NCBI GenBank assembly: GCA_029263315.1
Contig: JAJCXR010000067.1
Location: 1 to 64,000, forward strand
From: Acidobacteriota bacterium
Lineage (GTDB): Bacteria > Acidobacteriota > Thermoanaerobaculia > Multivoradales > J023
Direction of reading: 5' to 3'
DNA length: 64,000 bases
Shown here: positions 8,399 to 16,403 of the stretch, piece after piece
How the letters are laid out: each line of letters begins with the position of its first letter
Numbering within the stretch: position 1 is the stretch's first letter
The notes under the pieces: generated by a model
The model's database searches: none
Seen by the model: only the letters and a program-made list of their open reading frames with translations
Told to the model about the DNA's origin: nothing
Program-made: the position numbers and the translations under genes

Positions 8399-9505
8399 AT
8401 GAGACTCACCAAATACCTCCCGGCCGTCGCCCTCCTATTGACCCTGAGCCCAAGCCTTTCAGCACAGCCACCCGCCGCCCAACCCGGCACCCAGGCCTTC
8501 GATCTCCCGGCCTTCGTCCAGCGTCTCGACTCCCTGCGCCAAGCCAACAACATCCCAGGGCTGTCCGTCGCTGCTCTGAAGCATCAAGAAGTCGTGCTGG
8601 CGGCGGGTTTGGGCTATGCCGACCTCGACAACCGGATTCCCGCCACCGCCGAGACGCCGTACAACATCGCCTCGGTCACCAAACCACTCTCCGCCGTCGT
8701 CGCACTGCGCATGGTGGAGGCGGGAAGCCTCGACCTCGATCGACCGATGGCGGAATACAGCGACTGGGTAGAGTTCTGCGAGGCCTTTAGCGAACAGCCT
8801 TCCATCTTCGCCAAGGGGCTCGACTGCGAGGCTCCAAAGCACAGTCTCCGACACCTGCTCTCTCACACCGCCATCGGAACGCCGGGCAGCGGGTTCTCGT
8901 ACAACCCGGTGCTCTACTCCTGGGCGTCGCGCCCCATCATGGCCGTCGCTGACAGCCCTTTTTCGGCCCTCGTCGAGAAATACGTCTTTGTGCCGGCCGA
9001 CATGAGGCAGTCAGCCCGCATCCATCGCCAGCTGCCATTGCGCGGGGACTTGGCCAAACGGCTGGCACCCCCCCACCTTGTCGACAGCTCCGGGACGATC
9101 CAGCGGGCACCGGCGCCATCGCCCCAGGGAGACGGCGCCGCGGGCGGCGTCATCACCACGGTGCTCGATCTCGCCAAGTTCGACCGGGCCCTGGATCGGG
9201 GTGAGCTGCTGTCGGCAGAGTCCCGGGCCTCGATGATGGCCCCGACTCCATCGAGTACCGGTGAGGCGCTGCCCTACGGACTTGGCTGGTACGTCCAGGA
9301 GTATCGAGGACACACCCTCGTCTGGCACTCCGGGTGGTGGGAGGATGCCTACTCGGCGTTGTACTTGAAGATCCCAGAGCTCGATCTCACGCTCATTCTC
9401 TTGGCGAATAGCGAAGGCCTTTGGTGGGACAACCCACTGGACCAGGCAGCGGTGCAGGGCTCGGAGTTTGCACAGGCATTTTTCTCCACGTTCGTGAGCC
9501 AATGA
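8399..9505 (+). CDS. Beta-lactamase-fold serine hydrolase, secreted
   Basis: A 368-residue exported member of the serine beta-lactamase-like/class C family (penicillin-binding protein and esterase relatives). It has a signal peptide (YLPAVALLLTLSPSLSA), then the catalytic SxxK motif as SVTK in NIASVTKP (about residue 97), a His-rich LRHLLSHTAIG segment typical of the family, and a HSG motif (VWHSGWW) in the position of KTG. The usual YxN is not clear (FSYNPV is the nearest). Family members range from D-aminopeptidases to esterases, so substrate is unknown. A TANNNT box rather than an SD precedes the start. A GNAT gene follows 43 bp downstream. Confidence 0.85.
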   Translation: MRLTKYLPAVALLLTLSPSLSAQPPAAQPGTQAFDLPAFVQRLDSLRQANNIPGLSVAALKHQEVVLAAGLGYADLDNRIPATAETPYNIASVTKPLSAVVALRMVEAGSLDLDRPMAEYSDWVEFCEAFSEQPSIFAKGLDCEAPKHSLRHLLSHTAIGTPGSGFSYNPVLYSWASRPIMAVADSPFSALVEKYVFVPADMRQSARIHRQLPLRGDLAKRLAPPHLVDSSGTIQRAPAPSPQGDGAAGGVITTVLDLAKFDRALDRGELLSAESRASMMAPTPSSTGEALPYGLGWYVQEYRGHTLVWHSGWWEDAYSALYLKIPELDLTLILLANSEGLWWDNPLDQAAVQGSEFAQAFFSTFVSQ

Positions 9506-9548
9506 GCGCCTGCGGCCGTCGCCCCTTGGCTCGGCGACCCCTGCTCCG

Positions 9549-10088
9549 ATGACCGATCCCCCCCACATCCGACCGGCCACCACCGGGGACGCCGGATCGC
9601 TCTGCGTCCTGGCGGAGAGGACGTTCCGCGACACCTTCGCCGACGACAACTCGGCGCAAGACATGGATGCCTACGTCCGTGACTCGTTGACCCTCGGCCA
9701 AATCCAATCCGAGCTCGATGACCCGGCCAACACGTTCCTGCTCGCCTTCCTGGACAACGCCGCCGACCCCACCGGCTACGCCAAGCTCCGGACCGGCACG
9801 ACGGAGCCGAGCGTGAGGGGACCCGATCCGTTGGAGCTTGAACGTCTGTATGTGGATCAGAAAGCCATCGGGCGAGGGGTCGGCGGGGCGCTGATGCGAG
9901 CGAGCCTGGAAATAGCGCGGAAGGCAGGATACCGGACCCTCTGGCTCGGGGTCTGGGAGCACAACGACCGGGCGATCCTATTTTACCGGCGTTGGGGTTT
10001 CCAAACGGTGGGAGAGCACGGGTTCCGCCTCGGTTCGGACGACCAGACGGATCTCATCATGGAGCGGGCGGTGGTGGAGACCCTATAG
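9549..10088 (+). CDS. GNAT family N-acetyltransferase
   Basis: A 179-residue acetyltransferase of the GNAT fold that would transfer an acetyl group from acetyl-CoA to an unknown amine. The acetyl-CoA pyrophosphate loop is visible as AIGRGVGGALM in the segment after LERLYV, followed by the helix ASLEIARKAG and the C-terminal WLGVWEHNDRAILFYRRWGF signature. The N-terminal half (IRPATTGDAGSLCVLAERTFRDTF) is typical. It follows the serine hydrolase on the same strand, and its stop codon is immediately followed by a 17-bp tandem repeat. Confidence 0.85.
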   Translation: MTDPPHIRPATTGDAGSLCVLAERTFRDTFADDNSAQDMDAYVRDSLTLGQIQSELDDPANTFLLAFLDNAADPTGYAKLRTGTTEPSVRGPDPLELERLYVDQKAIGRGVGGALMRASLEIARKAGYRTLWLGVWEHNDRAILFYRRWGFQTVGEHGFRLGSDDQTDLIMERAVVETL

Positions 10089-10139
10089 TCTTACCCACGG
10101 CACCGTCTTACCCACGGCACCGTCTTCCACACGGCACCG
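10089..10139 (+). repeat. Tandem repeat, 3 x 17 bp
   Basis: Three 17-bp units (TCTTACCCACGGCACCG, twice exactly, then a variant with TCTTCCACA at its start) begin on the base after the GNAT stop codon. Non-coding. One of several short repeats placed at gene junctions in this window. Confidence 0.85.
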
Positions 10140-10191
10140 TCCCCCTTACGACTTTCCTCGCCAGGGGCGCGCCACCCACCCCGGAACAACA

Positions 10192-10197
10192 TATACT
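10192..10197 (+). promoter_or_regulatory. Putative leaderless -10 box (TATACT)
   Basis: TATACT sits 7 nt upstream of the GTG start at 10205, with no ribosome-binding site, a spacing suited to a leaderless transcript. Confidence 0.4.
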
Positions 10198-10204
10198 ACG
10201 CGCC

Positions 10205-12649
10205 GTGGCCCCCCGCTTCGACTCCAACCAACGCACCCTCGAGCTGGCCGTCGCCGACCTCCTCGACGCCCAACTGATGCGCAGCCTCGGTTTCGCCAAC
10301 CGTGGTGGCTATGAGCGCATGTGGTTAGGCCAGGCGATCCACAGCCGGTATCAAGAGCAAGCCCTGGGCGACGACCCCACCTACCGTCGCGAGGTGACCC
10401 TGCGCCACAGCTTCGAGCACCAAGGCTGGAAGGTGACCATCCACGGCCGCCTCGATGGCCTGCGCAAGCAATCCGACGGCGGCTGGATAGTGGAAGAGAT
10501 CAAATCGGTGCGACGCGGCGCCCAGTTGGCCCCCACCGTGCGGGAGATGTACGAGAAACAGGCCTCCCTCTATGTGTGGCTCTTGTCCGAGACGGAGACC
10601 GTGGACTTGGGACCGAGCCCCGACCTGCGGGCCGAGCTGATCCTCATCGAGATCGGCAGCGACGCCATCAAACGGCAACCGGTGGAGGTCCACCTGCGGG
10701 CCGTGGCGGCCGGAGTGCGGCGTCGCCTCAATACCCTGCTGCGCGGCTACGAGGCGCAGCAGGAGGCCCGCAGCGGACGCCAGGACGCCGCCGGTCGGCT
10801 GCAATTCCCCTACGGCCTGTTGCGTCATGGCCAAGAGGAGATCATCGACGAGGTCAGCCGGGCTTTGGAGACGCGGGAGCATCTGCTCATCGAGGCCCCC
10901 ACCGGCATCGGCAAGACGGTGGCCTGTCTCTACCCCGCCATGCGCTACGCCCTGGCCAACGACAAGCGGATCTTCGTTCTCACCGCCAAGAACCTGCAAC
11001 AGGAGATGGCGGTGGAAGTGCTCAAGCTGCTCAACCAGGAAGATGCCTTCCGCAGCCTACGCCTGCGCAACAAGGCCCGCATGTGCGCCAACGATCAAGT
11101 GCTGTGCCACGAGGAGTACTGCAACTACGCCCGCGACTACTATTTGAAGCTGCAACAGAGCGGCGTCATTCGTCAGTTGCTGGAGGTCTACCCCACCCTG
11201 CTGCCGGACGATATCTTTGCCGCTGCCCAGCGCAACCAGGTGTGCCCCTTCGAGGTCAGCCTCGAGCTCAGCGGCAAAACCCAGGCGGTGGTCTGCGACT
11301 ACAACTACGCCTTCGATCCGTACGTCGGCCTCACCGATTTTGGAGCCGATGCCGACCTCGGCAATACCATCCTGGTGGTGGACGAGATCCACAATCTGGT
11401 GGACCGTGGCCGCGGCTACTACAGCCCCACCCTGAGCTCCGAGCAGGCCCGCGCCACCGGCGAGATGATGGCCCTGGGGGGCGCCCCCGTCTATGGCGAC
11501 CTGGCCGGTCTGTGTTTTGTGCTCGAAGCGCTGCTGCAGGAGACCGTCTCCGACCACCAACCGCCGGGGGATCCCAACGAGTGGGCCATGGAAGCGGCCC
11601 TGCCGGAGGACGAGCTGTGGCGCCTGCGCCCGAAGCTCGACCAAGCCTTCATCGACTACTTGGAATACCGGCGCGAGACCCGCACCTTGACGGCCGACGA
11701 TCAATTTGTCGATCTCTACTTCGGCGTGCTCAAATTCCTCAACGCCCTGGTGGTCTCGGATCACGCTTTCAGCCACTACCTGGAACGGCAAGGGGACGAC
11801 CACCGATTCCGCATCCTGTGCAAGGACCCGAGCCGTTTCCTCGGCGGAGTGATCAACCGCTGCCATAGCGTCCTCGGTCTGTCGGCCACCCTGTCGCCCC
11901 ATGAGTTCTATCGCGACCTCCTGGGTTTCGATACCGACCGCACGGCGCCACTGCAGCTGGCGGACGCTTTCCCGGCGGAGAACCGCCAGGTGGTGATCGA
12001 CGCCACCATCGAGACCACATGGAAGCAACGCCCCGTCTTCACGCCGCGCATCGGGGAGCGCTTGGCGGAGTTTGCCGACGCGGTGCCGGGCAACTGCCTC
12101 GCCCTATTTCCCTCCTACCGCTTCCTGGCCGATGTCTCGGCCCATCTGCACCCCAGCAAGAAGCGCGTCCTGGTGCAAAACCCCGGCGACGGTGCCCAAC
12201 AGCGGCAGGACATTCTCGATACCCTGCGCGGCGCCATCTTCGGCGATGTGCTGCTGCTGGCGGTGGCCGGCGGAGTGTTCGCCGAAGGGGTCGACTACCC
12301 AGGCGACGTGCTCAAAGCGGTGGCGGTGGTGGGCCCCTGCTTGCCCGCCGTGACCCTCGAGCAACAACTATTGCAGACCTACTACGAGGAACGCTTCGAG
12401 CGCGGCTTCGAATACGCCTTTGTGGTACCCGGCATGACCCGCGTCGTGCAAGCCGCCGGACGCCTCATCCGCTCGCCGGACGACACCGGCATCATCGTGC
12501 TGCTGGACAAGCGATTCCTCCGCCGCCCCTACCGGGAGCACCTACCCGCCGACTGGATACCCGACGGTGGCGTCCGACAGCTGGCCGGCGACCCCAGCGA
12601 GGTGGCGCGCCTGTTCTTCGATCCGGCCGGGCCCCTCGGCCCCCGCTGA
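10205..12649 (+). CDS. XPD/DinG-type helicase with PD-(D/E)XK-like N-terminus
   Basis: An 814-residue superfamily-2 DNA helicase. The N-terminal ~170 residues look like a Cas4/RecB-type nuclease: VTIHGRLDGL followed by GGWIVEEIKSVRR supplies the D...ExK core. Then come Walker A (EAPTGIGKT), four cysteines between motifs I and II (MCANDQVLCHEEYC and NQVCPFE) consistent with the 4Fe-4S cluster of XPD/DinG, the DEIH box (VVDEIHNL), and motif VI (QAAGRLIRS). I place the start at GTG 10205 because it begins the conserved AVADLL segment and is preceded by TATACT; the upstream frame translates as a shadow of the GNAT gene. Expected role: 5'-3' unwinding in DNA repair or R-loop removal. The nuclease fusion is known in other bacteria, but its role here is not shown. 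Confidence 0.88.
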   Translation: MAPRFDSNQRTLELAVADLLDAQLMRSLGFANRGGYERMWLGQAIHSRYQEQALGDDPTYRREVTLRHSFEHQGWKVTIHGRLDGLRKQSDGGWIVEEIKSVRRGAQLAPTVREMYEKQASLYVWLLSETETVDLGPSPDLRAELILIEIGSDAIKRQPVEVHLRAVAAGVRRRLNTLLRGYEAQQEARSGRQDAAGRLQFPYGLLRHGQEEIIDEVSRALETREHLLIEAPTGIGKTVACLYPAMRYALANDKRIFVLTAKNLQQEMAVEVLKLLNQEDAFRSLRLRNKARMCANDQVLCHEEYCNYARDYYLKLQQSGVIRQLLEVYPTLLPDDIFAAAQRNQVCPFEVSLELSGKTQAVVCDYNYAFDPYVGLTDFGADADLGNTILVVDEIHNLVDRGRGYYSPTLSSEQARATGEMMALGGAPVYGDLAGLCFVLEALLQETVSDHQPPGDPNEWAMEAALPEDELWRLRPKLDQAFIDYLEYRRETRTLTADDQFVDLYFGVLKFLNALVVSDHAFSHYLERQGDDHRFRILCKDPSRFLGGVINRCHSVLGLSATLSPHEFYRDLLGFDTDRTAPLQLADAFPAENRQVVIDATIETTWKQRPVFTPRIGERLAEFADAVPGNCLALFPSYRFLADVSAHLHPSKKRVLVQNPGDGAQQRQDILDTLRGAIFGDVLLLAVAGGVFAEGVDYPGDVLKAVAVVGPCLPAVTLEQQLLQTYYEERFERGFEYAFVVPGMTRVVQAAGRLIRSPDDTGIIVLLDKRFLRRPYREHLPADWIPDGGVRQLAGDPSEVARLFFDPAGPLGPR

Positions 12650-12664
12650 GCCGCCGGCGCTTGG

Positions 12665-12709
12665 GTTACTGTCCCTTTTGTTACTGGCCCTTGTGTTACT
12701 GTCCATCGA
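12665..12709 (+). repeat. Tandem repeat, 3 x 15 bp
   Basis: GTTACTG recurs with a period of 15 bp (12665, 12680, 12695), each copy followed by a variant of TCCCTTTT. It fills the gap between the helicase stop and the cytidine deaminase ATG, leaving no room for a normal ribosome-binding site. Confidence 0.75.
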
Positions 12710-12711
12710 CT

Positions 12712-13110
12712 ATGGACTGGCAAACCCTCTATCAAGCCGCCCTCGACGCCCGCCTCCGGGCCTATGCTCCTTACAGCAAGTTCCTCGTCGGCGCCGCCCT
12801 GCAAACCTCCGACGGCACCATCGTCACCGGCTGTAACGTCGAGAATCGTTCCTTCGGCCTGTGCATTTGCGCCGAGCGAACGGCCGTCGCCAAAGCGATC
12901 AGTCAGGGGTACGACGAATTTGTCGCCCTGGCGGTGGTCACCGACTGCTCCCCCGCCGGCCTGCCCTGCGGCATGTGTCTCGAGACCTTGACCGAGTTTG
13001 CCAAGGATTTGCCCATCTTGGCCGGCAACTTGGAGGGCGAGAAGCGGCATGTGACCCTGCGCCAATTGCACCCCAGCCCCTTCGAGTGGCCTGACAACTT
13101 GCCCCTTTGA
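12712..13110 (+). CDS. cdd: Cytidine deaminase
   Basis: A 132-residue homotetrameric-type cytidine deaminase, which converts cytidine and deoxycytidine to uridine forms in pyrimidine salvage. The zinc-site motifs are complete: CAE (in ICAERTAV, catalytic Glu) and PCGMC. The YAPYSKFLVGAAL N-terminal segment and NVENRSFGLCICAER are typical of the family and length is normal. The start at ATG 12712 matches the family N-terminus, although the frame continues far upstream as a helicase shadow. No SD is seen because a 15-bp repeat array abuts the gene. Alternative: a blasticidin-deaminase-like relative, less likely given the motif spacing. Confidence 0.92.
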   Translation: MDWQTLYQAALDARLRAYAPYSKFLVGAALQTSDGTIVTGCNVENRSFGLCICAERTAVAKAISQGYDEFVALAVVTDCSPAGLPCGMCLETLTEFAKDLPILAGNLEGEKRHVTLRQLHPSPFEWPDNLPL

Positions 13111-13176
13111 AGTCGGCCGACGGATCCTCGGCCGCTGAGGAGCCGCGCCGTTGTAAATTTCGAGCCTCGGGCAGGC

Positions 13177-13182
13177 TACAAT
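13177..13182 (+). promoter_or_regulatory. Putative leaderless -10 box (TACAAT)
   Basis: TACAAT lies 6 nt before the ATG at 13189. It is also flanked by a 6-bp inverted repeat (GGGCAG ... CTGCCC) directly abutting the start codon, which could act as an operator or a hairpin. No SD is present. Confidence 0.35.
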
Positions 13183-13188
13183 CTGCCC

Positions 13189-15105
13189 ATGCACACCTTC
13201 ACCCAACGCACCCTCCTGCTCGGCCTCTGTCTCGCCCTGCCCTTCGCTTCACCCCTGATGGCCGCCGACGATTGTCGCTCGCCGGCCCGGGTGGTCGGCG
13301 CCCTGCTGGAAGGTCTCGGCACCTGGGACGCCCTTCCCTTGACCGCCACCTATGCCTTGGACGAAACAGCCCTCGAGGCTGGACGGCTCGAAGCGGCGGT
13401 GCGCTTGGAGTTGGGGAAAAAGGCCCTGGGCGTTCTATCGACGGCGCGGCCGGACCTCTGCGTCGCCTTGGTATTGGACGCCGACGGCGATCTCCAGGTG
13501 GTGCACCAGCGACGGCTGAGCGCCGACTTGAGCGGCGCCCAGGGTTGGGTCTACGGCTTCGATGCGGCATTGACGGAGGACACCTCACAGCTCTTGGTAT
13601 TGCTGGAGGAGCCCGCCAGCGGACGCTACGGCGCCGCCATCGCCGAAGACTTGGGGGAGCCGGCTCGCGGCCCCGGCAACGCCGCGGTGCAGCTCAGTGA
13701 CGCGCCACGGGCCTGGTACGAGGTATTGCGTCCCACCGCCGTGGTCGCCAAGACGGGTGGTGAGGACGGCGCGGTGATCCGTCTCGTGCCGCCGCGCCGT
13801 GAGGTGGTGAAAGGCAGCACCCGTTTTGACGCCCTGGTGACCACCGACGCCGTCGCCAAGGTGGACTTCGTTTTCGATGGCAAAGCGGCGGGAAGCCAGA
13901 GGGTTCGCCCCTTTGCCGTGCGCGTCGATGTCGCCGATCCGCCGCGGCCCCAGAACCTCGAAGCCATCGCCTATGACTCCGAAGGCCGAGAGCTGGGGCG
14001 GGATGTCCTGGAGCTGCACCGCTTCGACGCCCCCTTTCGGGCCCGTATCCGCGAGCTCGAGGGTGACCCCGTCGGCGGCAAGGTCCGGGTGCGGGGCGAG
14101 GTATCGGTGCCCCCGGAAGCCACCCTCGATCGTCTCGAGCTCTATCTCAACGACCGCTTGGTGGCAACCAGCCGAGACCCCAGCCTGAGCCACGAGGTCG
14201 ATACCCGCGGCGTCGGCCCCGACGACTACTTGCGGCTGGCCGCCTTCCTCACCGACGGCTCGTCCATCGACGATGTCGTCCTGCTGGCCTCCCCCGGGTT
14301 GGTGGAGGAAGTGGACGTCAACCTGGTGCAGCTGCACGTGGTGGTGACCGATGCCGAAGGCCATCCGGTGGACGATCTGCAAGCGGAGGACTTCGCCATT
14401 CTCTTCGACGGTCAAGAGCAGCCCACCGGCAGCTTCGCCTACGCTGATGATGTGCCCCTCTTGCTCGGCTTGGTGATCGACACCTCCGGCAGCATGCAGC
14501 TGGTGATGCACGATACCCGCAAGGCCGCCGCCAAGTTCCTCGGCACCACCGTGATGCGCCAGGACCGAGCCTTCCTCGTCGATTTCGCCGACAAACCCCG
14601 CCTCTTACACCCCACCAGCGACGACCTGGCCAAGCTGATGGTCGACCTGGGCAAGCTGGTGGCCGAGGGTTCCACCGCCCTCTATGACGCCGTCGTCTTC
14701 TCGATGCTGCAATTCGAGCGGCAACCGGGGCGCAAGGCATTGGTGGTGCTCAGCGACGGCGACGACTACGAAAGCCGTTTCGGACCCAAATATGTCGTCG
14801 ATCTGGCTCAGCGCACCGGCGTCCCGGTCTACATCATCGGCCTCGGCAACCTCGACGTCCTCCGCCGCACCTACTCCAAGAAGGACCTGCGCAAGGTCAC
14901 CGAGCAAACCGGCGGGCGCCTCTATTTCGTCGATTCCCTTCAGGAGCTCGACGACGCCTACGCACAAATCCAGCAGGAGCTGCGCAGCCAGTACTCCCTC
15001 TCCTTCTACAGCGAGCGAGATTTGAGCGCCGAAGAAAGGCGACACGTGGAGGTCGAGATCCGCAAACCCGGCCATGTCGTCCGTACCGTCGTCGTCTCTC
15101 CTTGA
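13189..15105 (+). CDS. VWFA-related secreted protein (acidobacterial type)
   Basis: A 638-residue exported protein. It begins with a signal peptide (LLLGLCLALPFASPLMA) and an N-terminal region with no recognised domain. Immunoglobulin-like segments follow (KVDFVFDGKAAGSQRVRPF; GKVRVRGEVSVPPEATLDRL). The last ~270 residues carry a von Willebrand factor A-type domain: VNLVQLHVVVTDAEG and DFAILFDGQEQ lead into LGLVIDTSGSM, the MIDAS DxSGS metal site, and later VVLSDGDDYESRFG. This layout matches the VWFA-related domain family abundant in Acidobacteriota. VWA domains bind ligands through a divalent metal ion; a role in the envelope is likely but its partner is unknown. Confidence 0.85.
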   Translation: MHTFTQRTLLLGLCLALPFASPLMAADDCRSPARVVGALLEGLGTWDALPLTATYALDETALEAGRLEAAVRLELGKKALGVLSTARPDLCVALVLDADGDLQVVHQRRLSADLSGAQGWVYGFDAALTEDTSQLLVLLEEPASGRYGAAIAEDLGEPARGPGNAAVQLSDAPRAWYEVLRPTAVVAKTGGEDGAVIRLVPPRREVVKGSTRFDALVTTDAVAKVDFVFDGKAAGSQRVRPFAVRVDVADPPRPQNLEAIAYDSEGRELGRDVLELHRFDAPFRARIRELEGDPVGGKVRVRGEVSVPPEATLDRLELYLNDRLVATSRDPSLSHEVDTRGVGPDDYLRLAAFLTDGSSIDDVVLLASPGLVEEVDVNLVQLHVVVTDAEGHPVDDLQAEDFAILFDGQEQPTGSFAYADDVPLLLGLVIDTSGSMQLVMHDTRKAAAKFLGTTVMRQDRAFLVDFADKPRLLHPTSDDLAKLMVDLGKLVAEGSTALYDAVVFSMLQFERQPGRKALVVLSDGDDYESRFGPKYVVDLAQRTGVPVYIIGLGNLDVLRRTYSKKDLRKVTEQTGGRLYFVDSLQELDDAYAQIQQELRSQYSLSFYSERDLSAEERRHVEVEIRKPGHVVRTVVVSP

Positions 15106-15160
15106 ATCCCCACCACCCACGCCGTCGACCGAAGCGACGGTTGTCAGGAGCCACCTTGCC

Positions 15161-15355
15161 ATGACCCTGGAAATGCGAGCCACCTGCGAACGCTGCGACG
15201 ATGATCTCCGGGACGACGGCATGGTCTTCATTTGCAGCTACGAATGTACCTATTGCGACACCTGCTGCGATGATCTCGAGGCGACTTGCCCAAACTGTGG
15301 TGGCGAATTGGTTCGGCGCCCACGCCGCTATCCCCTCGACGACGACGAAGACTGA
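15161..15355 (+). CDS. DUF1272 small zinc-ribbon protein
   Basis: A 64-residue protein. Cysteine pairs CERC, CSYECTYCDTCC and CPNC match the DUF1272 family, which has a likely two-zinc treble-clef or ribbon form. The start at ATG 15161 follows a CAGGAG sequence at a slightly long spacing; the open frame upstream is not supported by the family length. Function unknown. It lies 55 bp after the VWFA gene and may be co-transcribed. Confidence 0.85.
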   Translation: MTLEMRATCERCDDDLRDDGMVFICSYECTYCDTCCDDLEATCPNCGGELVRRPRRYPLDDDED

Positions 15356-15371
15356 ACCACCGCCCGGAAAG

Positions 15372-15465
15372 TTAGTTTCCAACACTAAGATCCCGGAATA
15401 TCGCGGGCGCCGTCGGCGTTAAAGAGCCCGTTTGCCCTATTATCTTAGTTTTGCCCACTAAGATA
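15372..15465 (+). promoter_or_regulatory. Two TTAGT-N7-ACTAA inverted repeats upstream of hsp20
   Basis: Within the 350-bp gap before hsp20, TTAGT-N7-ACTAA occurs at 15372-15388 and again, extended to TATCTTAGT-N7-ACTAAGATA (perfect 9-bp arms), at 15441-15465. The surrounding sequence is AT-rich compared with the rest of the window. Paired symmetrical sites before a small heat-shock gene suggest a repressor operator. The sequence is not CIRCE (TTAGCACTC-N9-GAGTGCTAA), though the layout is similar. The rest of 15356-15705 shows no gene. Confidence 0.5.
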
Positions 15466-15705
15466 TTGACCCAAAAATTAGATTTCTCCGAAAAAAGTCT
15501 GCAATTTTGGAATAAGGAACAGCATCTAAGCGTTGCACACTAAGAATGCGGCAGGAACGCCGCGGAGCCTCGGTTCAAGACTTGGCCCAATGGGTCCACC
15601 GCAAAACCTTCGAAGAACCGACTCATACCGAATCCCGCATCCAGGTGCCAGGCACTTTCTGGATGCAGTGCAAATAACCGACTGACGAACGTCAAGGAGA
15701 CAAAC

Positions 15706-16173
15706 ATGTTCAGTACTTCCCTCACCCGTCGCCCGTCTCTGCGTCCTCGCAACCTCAGCCAGGACCCCTTCTTCACCTTCGTCGACCGTTTTTTCAATGA
15801 CGGCCCGCTGTCCGACTTGGCGGCCCACGAAGGTGAGAATGGCCAGGAGCGCTCTTGGATTCCACCGGTGGATATCGTCGAGACCGACGGCGCTTTTGTC
15901 GCCACGGTGGATCTCCCGGGCTTGAGCAAGGACGACATTGACCTCTCCCTGGAGGAGAACGTGCTCACCCTCAGCGGCCAGCGCACCAAGGAGAACGTCG
16001 AGGATGGCAAGCTGCGTCGTGTGGAACGCGTCTTCGGCAGCTTCTCCCGTAGCTTCACCGTGCCCCGTGGCGTCGATGCCACGAAGGTCTCGGCCAAGTT
16101 CGAGAACGGCGTCTTGTCCCTGTCGCTGCCCAAGTCCGAGGTGGCTCAGCTGCGCAAGATCGAAATTGCCTGA
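15706..16173 (+). CDS. Hsp20/alpha-crystallin small heat-shock protein
   Basis: A 155-residue ATP-independent chaperone that holds unfolding proteins and forms oligomers. The alpha-crystallin domain spans about residues 48-145: PPVDIVETDGAFVATVDLPGLSKDDIDLSL, VLTLSGQRT, the GSFSRSFTVPRGVD segment and the C-terminal FENGVLSLSLPK. The end (RKIEIA) supplies an IxI-type tail motif for oligomer contacts. A strong AAGGAG ribosome-binding site precedes the ATG. It has its own inverted-repeat operator candidate upstream and a Rho-independent terminator downstream, so it is probably monocistronic. Confidence 0.93.
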   Translation: MFSTSLTRRPSLRPRNLSQDPFFTFVDRFFNDGPLSDLAAHEGENGQERSWIPPVDIVETDGAFVATVDLPGLSKDDIDLSLEENVLTLSGQRTKENVEDGKLRRVERVFGSFSRSFTVPRGVDATKVSAKFENGVLSLSLPKSEVAQLRKIEIA

Positions 16174-16280
16174 GCCGCTGGAGCCCCGGTAGCTCACACT
16201 CCGGCGGTCGGTTGCGACGGCCGGTAGGAATCTGGAAGAGGAAGAACCCATGGAACCCTCCCTAGGGGTTCCACCTTCAA

Positions 16281-16306
16281 CGCCCGCCTCCGGCGGGCGT
16301 TTTTTT
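16281..16306 (+). terminator. Rho-independent terminator of hsp20
   Basis: CGCCCGCC and GGCGGGCG form a GC-rich stem with a four-base loop (TCCG), followed directly by a run of seven T's. Confidence 0.9.
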
Positions 16307-16309
16307 ATG

Positions 16310-16339
16310 GGGTCATATCGTGTTGGGTCGTATCGTGTC
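16310..16339 (+). repeat. Tandem repeat, 2 x 15 bp
   Basis: GGGTCATATCGTGTT is followed by GGGTCGTATCGTGTC, directly after the hsp20 terminator. Non-coding; upstream of the next gene's probable promoter (a TATAAT-like box near 16374). Confidence 0.7.
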
Positions 16340-16403
16340 CCAACCCGATGCCTGTGGCGCTACGGCAAGTCATATAATGCCGTTCCTCTGAACGAACGAT
16401 CCG

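Noticed and set aside
10321..11868. 515-aa frame inside the helicase gene
   Set aside because: Arg/Gly/Pro-rich shadow of a well-supported helicase in another frame.
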